NCBI RefSeq assembly: GCF_001458435.1 | Contig: NZ_CYSF01000009.1 | Location: 152,571-216,570 of the forward strand | DNA from: Thalassovita mediterranea | GTDB lineage: Bacteria > Pseudomonadota > Alphaproteobacteria > Rhodobacterales > Rhodobacteraceae | DNA length: 64,000 bases | Direction: 5' to 3' | Shown: in pieces, positions 28,184 through 37,826 of the stretch | How the letters are laid out: every line of letters begins with the position of its first letter | Numbering within the stretch: the first letter of the stretch is position 1 | Notes under the pieces: generated by a model | Database searches by the model: none | What the model was told of the DNA's origin: nothing | Seen by the model: the letters and a program-made list of their open reading frames with translations, nothing else | Made by a program: the position numbers and the translations under genes

Positions 28184-30567
28184 CAGAATTGGGTCGAGAC
28201 CGTCAAGTTGAAGGTCTGTTCCTGATCGAATTCCTCTTTCTGCAATGCGTGGCTCCAGTTGAAGCGCAGCGGGCCGATCGGCGTGGTCCAGAACAGCGAC
28301 ACACCGACGACCTGACGCAGGGTGAAATCATCATAGAACACATCACCCGTTGCCGCAGCCGCGTTACCGACCCCCCAGACCGAGCCGACATCGTAGAATA
28401 CACCGCCACTCAGGCCATATTCTTCGGGCAGGCCCAGCGGGAATTCCGCCTCGAAACGCGCGACGGCGAATTTGTCGCCACCAAGGGCGTCGTTGGACAC
28501 AATCGCCCCAGTCGGAACACCGCCAGCGCGCACAATCTCACGCGGGCCGATCCCGTCAGGCTGGAAGCCGCGGATCAGGCCGCTGCCAATCTGGAAACGG
28601 TCTACCGACCGGCTGGAGCCCTGATTGAACGCCAGAATACCCGCCTCAACGGTGGCGCGCAGCGTGATCTCATCATTGAACACTTTGGTCTGCGCAGTCG
28701 CGTTACCTGTGGTTTTGATGTAGGTGTTGTTGCTACCCATACCGCCCGCTTCTTGTTCGAAGGTCAGACGGTAGCCACGATCACGTTCCAGTTCGTCGAT
28801 ACGGCTGTCATAGGTCAGACGATACCCCAGCCCCAGATCCCATTCGTCCGGACGATCAATTTCCGAAGTAACGATACCACCAAGGTCAGTGACGCTGGCG
28901 CGACGTTTCAGCGAAATCCGTTCTGCTTTGGTGAAGACACCCAAGCGGCTCTTTTCACCCAGCGCAAAGCTCAGCCCCGGACGCAAGCGAATGGTTTCAG
29001 TGTCAAAGTTCGCAAACGAACCAGAGGTGCTTTCGGAGTAAGTCGCATCCAGCGAGAAAGACAAGTCACGCCCCAGCAGCGCCGGTTCGGTGAACTGCAG
29101 GCTGTAAACCCGTGATCCTTCGGCACCCGACAGGTTCAGCGCAACAGATTGCCCACGACCAAGGAAGTTACGTTCGCGCAGACCAATCACCAGACCCAGA
29201 CCTGCGTTGGTGGAATAGGTCCCACCAAAGTTGAGCGAGCCTGTGGGCTGCTCTTCGACGGAAACATCCACGATCACCTGATCAGGACGGCTACCTTCAC
29301 GAGCGCGCACATCCGAGTTTCCAAAGAACCCAAGCGCGCGAATACGCTCTGCGGTCTCACGAATCTCACGTGGGTTGAAGGGGTCACCTTCAACAATGCG
29401 GAACTGGCGACGAATGACCTGATCCAGCGTGGTGGTGTTGCCTTCGATATCGATACGTTCCACGAAAACACGCGGGCCACGTACCAATTCAAATTCAACA
29501 TCCAAGGTCAGGTCGCGTTCATTACGGCTGATGCGCGGTTCAACACGAACAAAGTTCAGACCTTTTTTGTTGGCCAGACCTTCCAGACGGGAAATGGCAT
29601 TTTCAACACCGGTCGGGGTGTAAATGTCGCCGCTTTTCAGTTTCAGTTCTTCCTGAAACTCATCTGCGTCCACGTCAGACAGATCGGAAATGGTGGTGAT
29701 TTCACCGACGCGGAACTGATCACCTTCGTGGACGTTGAACGTCACAAAGTAAGCGTCACGTTCACGGGCCAATTCGGCGTTCACACCCATCACGCGGAAA
29801 TCCACGTAGCCGCGCGACATGTAGAAATCGCTCAGCACCTGCTTGTCGAACTCGATCCGATCTTCGACCAGGGTATCGCTACGCAGGAAACGGCGCAACA
29901 GGCCTGCCTGTTTGGTGCTCAGGACGCGACGCAGACGGCGATCAGGATAAACGGCATTGCCAACGAAGCTGATGCGCTCAATCTCGGTTACGTCACCTTC
30001 GAACACCTCAAAGACAACATCGACGCGGTTATCGCTGCGGCGAATGATCTTGGGGGTGACGCGGCTGGCCAGACGGCCCTGCTGCGCATAGGCTTCGGCG
30101 ATTTTTTCCGCATCACGGTCCGCCTTGGCAGGATCAAACACCAAACGCGGTTTGATTTCCAAAAACGCGGTCAGATCTTCGTCTTTCAGACGACGGTTGC
30201 CTTCAATCGCGACACGGTTCACCGTCGGATATTCGGTAACTTCGATCACCAGCGTGCCGCCGCGCGGTACAATCTCAACGCTTTCAAACAGGCCACTGGC
30301 CAAAATACGTTGATACGCCGCGTTCAGTTCACCGGCAGATACAGTCTGCCCACGCGCGATCCCAGCATAGGACAAAATGGTCCCATCTTCGATGCGCTGG
30401 TTTCCTTCGATTGAAACGGAATTGAACCGGTAACTCTGCGCCGAGGCAACATTCGGCGCGGCTGTCAGCGCGGTGGTAGCAGAAAGAAAAACAGCGAGCC
30501 CCAGGCTGCGCAGTTTCGATTTAGATTCGGCAGGCGAAACGCGCCGACCCCCCAGAAAGTTGGTCAT
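28183..30567 (-). CDS. bamA: Outer membrane protein assembly factor BamA
   Basis: Central subunit of the BAM complex that folds beta-barrel proteins into the outer membrane. 794 residues: signal peptide ending near ASAQS (residue about 45), five POTRA repeats to about residue 430, then a 16-strand barrel. IRGFQPDGIGP corresponds to the conserved (V/I)RGF loop-6 motif. It ends in Phe (VSTQF), the usual C-terminal signal of barrel proteins. It sits downstream of rseP and upstream of ompH as in many alphaproteobacteria. Confidence 0.97.
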   Translation of the reverse strand: MTNFLGGRRVSPAESKSKLRSLGLAVFLSATTALTAAPNVASAQSYRFNSVSIEGNQRIEDGTILSYAGIARGQTVSAGELNAAYQRILASGLFESVEIVPRGGTLVIEVTEYPTVNRVAIEGNRRLKDEDLTAFLEIKPRLVFDPAKADRDAEKIAEAYAQQGRLASRVTPKIIRRSDNRVDVVFEVFEGDVTEIERISFVGNAVYPDRRLRRVLSTKQAGLLRRFLRSDTLVEDRIEFDKQVLSDFYMSRGYVDFRVMGVNAELARERDAYFVTFNVHEGDQFRVGEITTISDLSDVDADEFQEELKLKSGDIYTPTGVENAISRLEGLANKKGLNFVRVEPRISRNERDLTLDVEFELVRGPRVFVERIDIEGNTTTLDQVIRRQFRIVEGDPFNPREIRETAERIRALGFFGNSDVRAREGSRPDQVIVDVSVEEQPTGSLNFGGTYSTNAGLGLVIGLRERNFLGRGQSVALNLSGAEGSRVYSLQFTEPALLGRDLSFSLDATYSESTSGSFANFDTETIRLRPGLSFALGEKSRLGVFTKAERISLKRRASVTDLGGIVTSEIDRPDEWDLGLGYRLTYDSRIDELERDRGYRLTFEQEAGGMGSNNTYIKTTGNATAQTKVFNDEITLRATVEAGILAFNQGSSRSVDRFQIGSGLIRGFQPDGIGPREIVRAGGVPTGAIVSNDALGGDKFAVARFEAEFPLGLPEEYGLSGGVFYDVGSVWGVGNAAAATGDVFYDDFTLRQVVGVSLFWTTPIGPLRFNWSHALQKEEFDQEQTFNLTVSTQF

Positions 30568-30602
30568 TCAATCAACCTAAGTCAGACATCCCATTGTTGT
30601 CC

Positions 30603-30631
30603 TGACTAACCAGATTGTCGCCCATTGTCAA
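30603..30631 (-). promoter_or_regulatory. Candidate promoter of bamA
   Basis: On the minus strand TTGACA (30626-30631) and TAGTCA (30603-30608) are 17 bases apart, about 40 bases before bamA. The -35 is perfect; the -10 is weak. Confidence 0.4.
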
Positions 30632-30667
30632 AAGCACAAACCGCCCAAGGGGAACATGGGCGGCGCT
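30630..30667 (-). terminator. Hairpin after the small membrane protein gene
   Basis: CCGCCCA (30641-30647) pairs with TGGGCGG (30657-30663). On the minus strand it is followed by the T-rich TTTGTGCTTTT. Confidence 0.6.
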
Positions 30668-30739
30668 TTGCTAATGTTTCCAAGGCATCGTCGCAGATAC
30701 GCCGCATACATACGCAGCGCAATGTCTGCGACTGAGGGT

Positions 30740-30865
30740 TTAGGGCGTGCTGAATACGACCGTCAGCGCCAGCGTCAACGCGATGGTGCCGACCATCAGG
30801 ATACGATCCCAGTTCAGTTCCAACAGCAGGCTCAGGCCGTTGTAGCTTTGTTGAATGATGTGCAT
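30740..30865 (-). CDS. Small single-span membrane protein, 41 residues
   Basis: Beginning MHIIQQSYNGLSLLLELNWD and ending with a hydrophobic segment (ILMVGTIALTLALTVVF, residues about 23-39), this looks like a small inner-membrane protein. The ATG at 30865 has a strong AGGAGA about 5 nt upstream. The gene is enclosed by terminators on both sides (30630-30667 and 30942-30972), so it should be its own transcript between rseP and bamA. No family recognised. The start signal and isolation argue that it is real. Confidence 0.68.
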   Translation of the reverse strand: MHIIQQSYNGLSLLLELNWDRILMVGTIALTLALTVVFSTP

Positions 30866-30941
30866 GCCAGTCTCCTTTGCGAAGGCGGAAAGGGATTGGA
30901 CCGCGTGGTCCCCGACAACGTGGATAGACCGCCAATAAGGC

Positions 30942-30972
30942 AAAAAAGGGGCACAATCGCGCCCCTTTTGTT
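30942..30972 (-). terminator. Rho-independent terminator of rseP
   Basis: AAAAGGGGC (30944-30952) pairs with GCCCCTTTT (30961-30969), with TTTTTTG following on the minus strand. It ends the frr-uppS-cdsA-dxr-rseP unit. Confidence 0.85.
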
Positions 30973-31005
30973 AAGATTTTAGCGATCAGAGCCCAATCGG
31001 CTACA

Positions 31006-32349
31006 TCACGGACAGAAGAAATCGTTGAACAACGCAAATGCCGTCAGCGACAGGATCACCGTCAGACCTAGCGTCATCAAGAACTGCAATGCGCGCTCGC
31101 TAGGCTTGCGCCCTGTTACGGCCTCGTAGGCGTAAAACGTCAGGTGGCCACCATCCAAAACCGGGATCGGGAACAGGTTCAGCAACCCAACGGCAGTGGA
31201 CAGAACACCAATAAAATAGATGAAGTTCTCAAACCCCTGCCGCGCCATTGCGCCACTGACCTGCGCAATACCCAGCGGGCCGGACATGTTGCACGAACTG
31301 ATCGCACCCGACACCATATGATACAGACCCGAAAAAGAGCCAGTGATGATGCTGGTGGTCATGTTTACGCCTGCTTCGATCCCTTGCAATGGGGACAACT
31401 GCTCCGTGGCGGGGCGGAACAACATTCCACCCACGATGCCGATGCGCCAGTTGGTTTCATACCCACCGCCCGGCTGAGGTTCATCCACGCGCTTGGCCGA
31501 CAGGGTCACATCCAGAACTTCGCCATCACGCCATACAGTCAGCGCCAGCGGCGCCCCTTCGGCCGCTAGAACAGCCTGCTGCAGTTGGCGGAACGCAAGG
31601 ATTTCTTTGCCTTCGACATGGGTTATCACATCGCCTTGCTGCATGCCGCTTTCATAGGCCGCCGATTGCGGTGCCAGCTGCACAACAACAGCCGGCATCG
31701 GGTGGGCCGTGCTGACAGTGGTTTCTACCCCACCCCGACGCAGCAGATAATCGACGTTGGATTCAACAGGCAGTTGGCGCAGCAACTCATCAAAGGTCAG
31801 CGCATCCCCCGGCCCCGGCACCTTGATCCCACCGATTTCCAGCACTTCGTCACCAGGACGCAGATCAACTGCGTAGGGCACGGTGTTTACCGAGCCGACT
31901 GTCAGGGGCTGGCGGGGGGTGCCGTTCAAAGTGGCGATCGCCGCAAAGATGGCAATCGACATGATAAAGTTAAAAATAGGCCCAGCGGAAACCGTTGCCG
32001 CACGTGCCCACAATGGGGCGCCAGCCATGGTATTGCGCGCAGGCGGTGTGGCGTCTGGGTCCCCTTCGGACCCGACAGAGGCCGCGTTGGCGTCGCCCAC
32101 AAATTTCACATAGCCGCCGAAGGGCAGAGCAGCCAGTTGCCAACGGGTGCCACGCTTGTCCACGCGTGAAAAGATCACCGGCCCGAAACCCAGCGAAAAC
32201 ACCTCGGCCTCAATCCCCGACCAACGGCCGACGATGTAGTGGCCATATTCATGCACGGCAACGATGATGGACAAAGCCACCACGAAGGCCACGAAGGTCG
32301 TCAGCGAACCGCCCAATGCGGAAAACAAGGAAAGACTGTCCAAGTTCAT
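31006..32349 (-). CDS. rseP: RIP metalloprotease RseP (site-2 protease)
   Basis: Intramembrane zinc protease that releases anti-sigma factors and clears signal-peptide remnants. 447 residues. The zinc motif HEYGH is at residues 33-37 in TM1, periplasmic PDZ sequence occupies the middle (about 125-290), and PIPVLDGGHL near the C-terminus supplies the third ligand Asp. The gene follows dxr by 22 bases and is last in its unit. Confidence 0.96.
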   Translation of the reverse strand: MNLDSLSLFSALGGSLTTFVAFVVALSIIVAVHEYGHYIVGRWSGIEAEVFSLGFGPVIFSRVDKRGTRWQLAALPFGGYVKFVGDANAASVGSEGDPDATPPARNTMAGAPLWARAATVSAGPIFNFIMSIAIFAAIATLNGTPRQPLTVGSVNTVPYAVDLRPGDEVLEIGGIKVPGPGDALTFDELLRQLPVESNVDYLLRRGGVETTVSTAHPMPAVVVQLAPQSAAYESGMQQGDVITHVEGKEILAFRQLQQAVLAAEGAPLALTVWRDGEVLDVTLSAKRVDEPQPGGGYETNWRIGIVGGMLFRPATEQLSPLQGIEAGVNMTTSIITGSFSGLYHMVSGAISSCNMSGPLGIAQVSGAMARQGFENFIYFIGVLSTAVGLLNLFPIPVLDGGHLTFYAYEAVTGRKPSERALQFLMTLGLTVILSLTAFALFNDFFCP

Positions 32350-32371
32350 ACCTCTTGATTAACGCGCAATG

Positions 32372-33541
32372 CTACGCGCGCTGCTTCAGCAGCGTGTCTG
32401 CCTGTTCTCTTGCCAGATGGTCTATGGTGGCCACATTGGCAAGGGTCACCGGCTGCATCAGGTCCGCTGCACCGGCAGAAAGTTTGTCCAGCACATCCTC
32501 AACCATGCGCGCCATATCCAGAAAGCCCAAAGATCCGGCAATGAAATGATCCAGCGCCCGTTCCTTGGCCGCGTTGAACGCCGCGCCATAAAGGCCGCCC
32601 TTCTCCATCACCTCATAGGCCAACCGCAGCGCTGGATAGCGCTGCATGTCGGGCGCACGGAAGGTCAGTTGCCCGATCGCCACCAGATCCAGACGGGCCA
32701 CCGGCAGTTCGCGCCGTTCAGGCCAGTGCAGTGCGTAGCCGATGGCATGGCGCATATCGGGCGCCCCCACATGGGCCATCAGAGCCCCGTCGTTGAACCC
32801 GACAAGGGCGTGCACCATGCTTTCGGGATGCACCACGACCTCGATCTGGTCAGGGCGCACGCCGAAGTATTCTTTGGTTTCAATGACCTCTAGCGCCTTG
32901 TTGAACATGGACGCGCTGTCGATGGTGATGCGCTGGCCCATGTCCCAGTTCGGGTGGCTCGACGCCTCGGCCAAGGTCGCGGTCGCCAGCTTTTCCAGCG
33001 GCCAATCGCGGAAGGCCCCGCCGGAGGCTGTGATGATGATGCGCTCAACCGCTGCCATATCCTCACCCACCAAACCTTGGAAGATGGCGGAGTGTTCGCT
33101 GTCCACCGGCAAAACGCGGGCATTGTGCGCCTTGGCCGTGGCCATCAGCAAGGGACCTGCTGCGACCAGCGATTCCTTATTGGCCAGCGCAAGTGTTGCG
33201 CCCTGTTCCAGCGCCTTTAGCCCCGGTTCCAGGCCGGCGGCGCCGACGATGGCGGACATCACCCAATCTGCGGGGCGGCTTGCCGCCTCGGTCAACGCAG
33301 TCTTACCAGCCGCGGCCTCAATCCCTGATCCATCCAGCGCTTCGCGCAGGTCGGGCAGCAGTTCTGGATAGGCAGTGACGGCAACATCCGCGTTCAGACG
33401 TTTGGCGTCATGGGCCAGCTGCACGATATTGCGCCCCCCGCTGAGGGCGACGACGTCATACCCGTCAGGATCACGCGCGATCAGATCAATGGTGTTTTGC
33501 CCGATGGAGCCTGTGGCGCCGAATATGGAAACCTTTCTCAT
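32372..33541 (-). CDS. dxr: 1-deoxy-D-xylulose 5-phosphate reductoisomerase
   Basis: Second step of the MEP isoprenoid pathway, using NADPH and a divalent metal. 389 residues. The cofactor loop is FGATGSIGQNT at the N-terminus; DSEHSAIFQ, ASGGAFRDW and SSHPNWDMG are the metal and substrate motifs. ATG overlaps the cdsA stop as ATGA, so translation is coupled. Confidence 0.97.
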   Translation of the reverse strand: MRKVSIFGATGSIGQNTIDLIARDPDGYDVVALSGGRNIVQLAHDAKRLNADVAVTAYPELLPDLREALDGSGIEAAAGKTALTEAASRPADWVMSAIVGAAGLEPGLKALEQGATLALANKESLVAAGPLLMATAKAHNARVLPVDSEHSAIFQGLVGEDMAAVERIIITASGGAFRDWPLEKLATATLAEASSHPNWDMGQRITIDSASMFNKALEVIETKEYFGVRPDQIEVVVHPESMVHALVGFNDGALMAHVGAPDMRHAIGYALHWPERRELPVARLDLVAIGQLTFRAPDMQRYPALRLAYEVMEKGGLYGAAFNAAKERALDHFIAGSLGFLDMARMVEDVLDKLSAGAADLMQPVTLANVATIDHLAREQADTLLKQRA

Positions 33542-34332
33542 CCCACCCCCGGCAGAATTTGCAGCAGATGACCAGCAACCAGCACCAAGAGAAGCGCGCC
33601 CAGCATGCCGTCGAAACGATCCAGAAAACCGCCGTGGCCGGGGATCAGGTTCGAACTGTCTTTGATGCCGAACCGACGTTTGATCGCGCTTTCGGCGATG
33701 TCACCCATTTGCGCGGCAAAAGCGGTGATAACGGACAGAACGATTAGCCCCAGACCCGCCGGACTGTTCATCGCAAACAGCGCACCGATGATGCCTGCGC
33801 CAACCCAGCCAGCGATGGTGCCGGACCACGTTTTCTTGGGGCTGACCTTGGGCCAGAACTTCGGCCCACCCAGCAGGCGACCTGCGAAGTATCCGGCGAT
33901 ATCGCTCATCACCACAACAGACACCAGCCAGCCCAGCCAGAACAACCCATGTCCGCCCATGATGACCAAGGCGCTATAGCTGCCCAAGAGCACAACCGCG
34001 CCATAGGCCATCCAGATGCCAGCGCTACCCGTTGCGACCATCGAGGCCCCCACCAGCAAGGGCGCCGCCAGCATCGGCAGGTGCACGATCACCGGCAGAT
34101 AGGACAGCGCAGCCATCACCACAGCGCTCAGCACCCCTAGTTGCACCGGCGCACCGGGCTGTTTTGGCCCCAGAATGCGCACCAATTCCCAGATCATCAG
34201 ACCCGCCACAGCAGCAACCAGCAGCACAAAGGCCACGCCGCCCTGCCACAGCGCCGCAGCGCCCACGGCAACCATGACCAGCGCCGACAACAGGCGCGGC
34301 CCCAGGTCGGTCCATTTCGATTTTATGCTCAT
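33538..34332 (-). CDS. cdsA: Phosphatidate cytidylyltransferase
   Basis: Makes CDP-diacylglycerol from phosphatidate and CTP for all phospholipid synthesis. 264 residues with about eight TM helices. The C-terminal family signature lies in SAIKRRFGIKDSSNLIPGHG, followed by GGFLDRFDG. It overlaps uppS by 4 bases at its start and dxr by 4 at its end. Confidence 0.96.
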   Translation of the reverse strand: MSIKSKWTDLGPRLLSALVMVAVGAAALWQGGVAFVLLVAAVAGLMIWELVRILGPKQPGAPVQLGVLSAVVMAALSYLPVIVHLPMLAAPLLVGASMVATGSAGIWMAYGAVVLLGSYSALVIMGGHGLFWLGWLVSVVVMSDIAGYFAGRLLGGPKFWPKVSPKKTWSGTIAGWVGAGIIGALFAMNSPAGLGLIVLSVITAFAAQMGDIAESAIKRRFGIKDSSNLIPGHGGFLDRFDGMLGALLLVLVAGHLLQILPGVG

Positions 34333-35069
34333 GTCTTTACAGCACCAAAGCGCCGGTCACGTCCGGCGTAGCTTTTGACCAGCTTGGTAAAGATTTCATC
34401 GGTGAAATCCGGCCACAGCGTGTCAATGAATTCGTATTCCGCATAGGCAGATTGCCAAAGCAAAAAGTTGGAAATCCGTGCTTCGCCACTGGTGCGGATC
34501 ACCAGATCGGGATCAGGCAACACGCAGGTATCCAGATACTTGGGCAGGGTTTCCTCGCCCACATCAGCTGGGTCCAGTCGACCATCCGCGACGTCCTGCG
34601 CCAGACGTTTGGTGGCGCGCGCCACCTCATCGCGACCGCCATAGTTCAGCGCGATAGTCAGGTTCACCCGCGTATTGCCGGCTGTATAGTCTTCCAACTC
34701 GTCCATCAGCTTGACCAGCTTGGCATCCAGCCGCACCCGATCCCCGATGAACCGTACCCGCACGCCTTCGTCATGCAGGGCGCGGGTTTCTTTCTTGATG
34801 TAGCGGCGGAACAGGCTCATCAAACCGGATACTTCGGTTTGTGTGCGTTTCCAGTTCTCGGTCGAGAAGGCGAAAATCGTCACACATTTCACCCCGAGGT
34901 CAGGGCATGCTTCGACGATTTCGCGAACACGGCGCGCGCCAGCGCGGTGACCAAATAGACGTGGTCTGCCGCGCGATTGCGCCCAGCGCCCGTTGCCATC
35001 CATGATGATGGCAACATGTTGAGGACCTTTGCGGTCAGTTGCCTGCGCCGTGTCGCTGTTTTTTGACAT
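34329..35069 (-). CDS. uppS: Isoprenyl transferase (undecaprenyl diphosphate synthase)
   Basis: Cis-prenyltransferase that builds the C55 carrier for peptidoglycan and O-antigen. 246 residues. IIMDGNGRWA holds the catalytic Asp, FAFSTENWKR and RTSGEARISNFLLWQ are the other conserved blocks. The ATG at 35069 is preferred to one 16 codons upstream because the longer form would overlap frr by 35 bases. It starts 13 bases after frr. Confidence 0.95.
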   Translation of the reverse strand: MSKNSDTAQATDRKGPQHVAIIMDGNGRWAQSRGRPRLFGHRAGARRVREIVEACPDLGVKCVTIFAFSTENWKRTQTEVSGLMSLFRRYIKKETRALHDEGVRVRFIGDRVRLDAKLVKLMDELEDYTAGNTRVNLTIALNYGGRDEVARATKRLAQDVADGRLDPADVGEETLPKYLDTCVLPDPDLVIRTSGEARISNFLLWQSAYAEYEFIDTLWPDFTDEIFTKLVKSYAGRDRRFGAVKT

Positions 35070-35082
35070 CGTGCTGATCCGA

Positions 35083-35646
35083 TCAGACCTGCATGATTTC
35101 GGCTTGTTTGGTTTCAAGCGCTTTGTCGACGTTGCCGATGAAGGTGTTGGTCAGATCCTGAACCTCGGTTTCCCAGAGTTTCTGGTCGTCCTCGGACATG
35201 CCGTCGTTTTTGGCCTTCTTGATCTGATCCATACCGTCGCGGCGTACGTTGCGGATCGCAACACGGGCGCTTTCGGCGTATTGGGCAGCAACGCGGCCCA
35301 GATCGCGGCGGCGCTCTTCGTTCAGCTCAGGGATTGGCAGCATGATGATGGTGCCGTTCAGCTGTGGGTTGATGCCCAGGCCGGAGTTACGGATCGCTTT
35401 TTCAACGGCGCCCACCATGGATTTATCCCAGACGTTTACCGTCACCATGCGCGGTTCCGGCACGTTCACTGTGCCCACCTGGTTGATCGGGGTTTTCTGG
35501 CCGTAAGCTTCAACCATCACCGGCTCCAGCATGGTGGCCGAGGCACGCCCGGTCCGCAGCGATGCGAATTCGGTCTTCAGGTTGGACATGGCACCTTCCA
35601 TGCGGCGCTCCAGATCGTCGGTATCGATCATGAAATCATCGGACAT
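35083..35646 (-). CDS. frr: Ribosome recycling factor
   Basis: Splits post-termination ribosomes together with EF-G. 187 residues, normal length, with the family blocks [33 protein letters not shown] and [15 protein letters not shown]. First gene of the frr-uppS-cdsA-dxr-rseP unit. pyrH lies upstream but is separated by 212 bases and a terminator. Confidence 0.97.
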   Translation of the reverse strand: MSDDFMIDTDDLERRMEGAMSNLKTEFASLRTGRASATMLEPVMVEAYGQKTPINQVGTVNVPEPRMVTVNVWDKSMVGAVEKAIRNSGLGINPQLNGTIIMLPIPELNEERRRDLGRVAAQYAESARVAIRNVRRDGMDQIKKAKNDGMSEDDQKLWETEVQDLTNTFIGNVDKALETKQAEIMQV

Positions 35647-35789
35647 TTCTGCTGTTTCCGTCAGTTGTCTGCGTCAGGGATTAGCTCATAAGCTATTGTG
35701 GGACAGTTGTATAGCACCGCGACCCAAGGGTGAAGGGCGAACCGCATTGCGGGTGGCGTATTCTTGCAAACGACAGCCCGTTCAACCGA

Positions 35790-35816
35790 AAAAGGCGCGC
35801 CCTCAGGGCACGCCAG
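35790..35816 (-). terminator. Rho-independent terminator of pyrH
   Basis: GGCGCGCCCT (35794-35803) pairs with AGGGCACGCC (35805-35814) apart from one mismatch. On the minus strand TTTTTC follows. Confidence 0.8.
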
Positions 35817-35858
35817 TTCCAGTTTCTACATCAGCAACCGCTGCAGCGTAGCCGAGCC

Positions 35859-36611
35859 TTAGCTGTGGACGGTGGTGTAGGTGCCACGGCCTGCCAGAAT
35901 ACCCTTGAACCCACCCGGTTCATCCAACGGGAAGACGATCAGCGGCAGGTTGTTGTCCCGCGCCAGCGCAATGGCCGAGGCATCCATGACCTTTAGGTGC
36001 TTGGCCAGAACCTCATCATAGGTGATATCCTCATAGCGCACTGCATCGGCGTTGGTGGCGGGGTCTTTGTCGTAGATACCGTCCACACCATTCTTACCCA
36101 TAAAGATCGCTTCACAGGCCATCTCATTCGCACGCAGGGTCGCGGCGGTGTCGGTGGTGAAATAGGGGTTACCAGTGCCGGCGGCAAAGATGCAGACACG
36201 CTTCTTCTCAAGGTGGCGCACAGCACGGCGACGGATGTACGGCTCGCAGACCTCATCCATACGGATCGCGGAAATCACACGGGTGAACACGCCGATGCTT
36301 TCCAGCGCGCTTTGCATTGCCAGCGCGTTCATCACGGTCGCCAGCATACCCATATAGTCAGCGGTGGTGCGTTCCATCCCCTGCGCCGCACCGGAAAGGC
36401 CACGGAACACGTTACCGCCACCGATGACCATGCAGATCTCAACCCCCAGATCATGCACCGTCTTTACCTCACGGGCGATACGCTCCACGGTCGGCGGATG
36501 CAGGCCAAAGCCCTGATCGCCCATCAATGCCTCACCGCTGATTTTCAGCATGACGCGATTGAATTTGGTGTCGTTTTCTAGGGTGATGGCGGAGGAGGTG
36601 TCGGCGGCCAT
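35859..36611 (-). CDS. pyrH: Uridylate kinase
   Basis: Phosphorylates UMP to UDP in pyrimidine synthesis; amino-acid-kinase fold. 250 residues. Conserved blocks are [21 protein letters not shown], and [16 protein letters not shown]. The ATG at 36611 has GGAG 7 nt upstream; the ATG at 36623 lacks one. The frame is open much further upstream but is not protein-like there. Unlike in many bacteria it is split from frr by a terminator. Confidence 0.95.
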   Translation of the reverse strand: MAADTSSAITLENDTKFNRVMLKISGEALMGDQGFGLHPPTVERIAREVKTVHDLGVEICMVIGGGNVFRGLSGAAQGMERTTADYMGMLATVMNALAMQSALESIGVFTRVISAIRMDEVCEPYIRRRAVRHLEKKRVCIFAAGTGNPYFTTDTAATLRANEMACEAIFMGKNGVDGIYDKDPATNADAVRYEDITYDEVLAKHLKVMDASAIALARDNNLPLIVFPLDEPGGFKGILAGRGTYTTVHS

Positions 36612-36784
36612 GCGGGGCTCCATCTGGGAAGGACTCAAAACTTCACGCAAAATGTCGGAAAACGACGTAAGGTTCAATCGAATAACGGGGCGTAAATGAA
36701 AAAGCTGCGCCGCTCTAGTGTTACACAAAACGCGGCTCGCGTCCGCCCCTTTCCTCATCCCCACAATCGCGATATTGGCAGGAT

Positions 36785-37672
36785 ATGGATCTGATTGCGC
36801 AAATATCCCCCGAACAGCCCGTGTTGATCGCAGGCCCCACAGCCTCCGGCAAATCCGCGCTGGCGTTGGAGGTGGCGATGCGACAGGGTGGCGTGGTGAT
36901 CAATGCGGACGCCATTCAGGTTTTTAACAACTGGCGGGTGCTGACCGCCCGCCCTCCGGCGGAGGATGAGGCGCAGGCGGAACACCTCCTTTACGGCCAT
37001 ATCGCGGGCGATGCGGACTATTCCGTCGGCCACTGGCTGCGCGAGGTTACGCCGTTACTGCAAGGGCAGCGTCCGATCATCGTGGGCGGCACCGGCCTCT
37101 ACTTCACCGCATTGACCGAAGGTCTGGCCAATATTCCCCCCACCCCACCAGAAGTGCGCGTGCTAGCGGATCGACGGCTGGCCACAGAGGGTCGCGAGGC
37201 ACTGCTGGCTGAACTGGACGACGCCAGCCGCGACCACATCGACCAGCTGAACCCAATGCGGGTGCAGCGCGCGTGGGAGGTGCTGCACAGCACAGGCAAA
37301 GGCATCCGCGCATGGCAATTGGATACCCCGCCGCCTTTGCTGGCGCTGGCGGACTGCTTTCCGATTGTCTTCGACCTCAGCAGTGAAGCGGACAAAGACT
37401 GGCTGAACACCCGTATCGCGCAACGCTTTGATCTGATGCTGGAACAAGGCGCATTAGAAGAGGCGGAGGCAAATCTGCCCACATGGAACCCTGCCCATCT
37501 GTCCGCCAAAGCCATCGGCGCGCCAGAGCTGATTGCGCATCTGCAAGGCACCCTGACATTGGATCAAGCGCGCGAGGCGGCCACCATCGCCACCCGCCAG
37601 TTCGCCAAACGCCAGCGCACATGGTTCCGCGCCCGTATGAAGGCGTGGCACCCCTATCAACCAGCACGGTAG
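36785..37672 (+). CDS. miaA: tRNA dimethylallyltransferase
   Basis: Adds an isopentenyl group to A37 of tRNAs reading UNN codons. 295 residues. The P-loop [15 protein letters not shown] is at residues 17-31, INADAIQVF and [11 protein letters not shown] follow, and the C-terminal [10 protein letters not shown] is diagnostic. INADAIQVF replaces the common DSMQVY, a variant seen in this branch. The ATG has GCAGG close upstream. Divergent from pyrH. Confidence 0.95.
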   Translation: MDLIAQISPEQPVLIAGPTASGKSALALEVAMRQGGVVINADAIQVFNNWRVLTARPPAEDEAQAEHLLYGHIAGDADYSVGHWLREVTPLLQGQRPIIVGGTGLYFTALTEGLANIPPTPPEVRVLADRRLATEGREALLAELDDASRDHIDQLNPMRVQRAWEVLHSTGKGIRAWQLDTPPPLLALADCFPIVFDLSSEADKDWLNTRIAQRFDLMLEQGALEEAEANLPTWNPAHLSAKAIGAPELIAHLQGTLTLDQAREAATIATRQFAKRQRTWFRARMKAWHPYQPAR

Positions 37673-37826
37673 CACCCCGCCCGACCACACATCACATAGC
37701 TGCGCACGCCCTGTCTGCGCCGAATAATCGTGCGGTATTCTTAGGAAAATCCTTTACAGAACGCATCTGCCCCCCAAAACTGCGGCTGAGTTTCCGTGAT
37801 GTCAGACGCAATAGGCAGGCCCGCCC

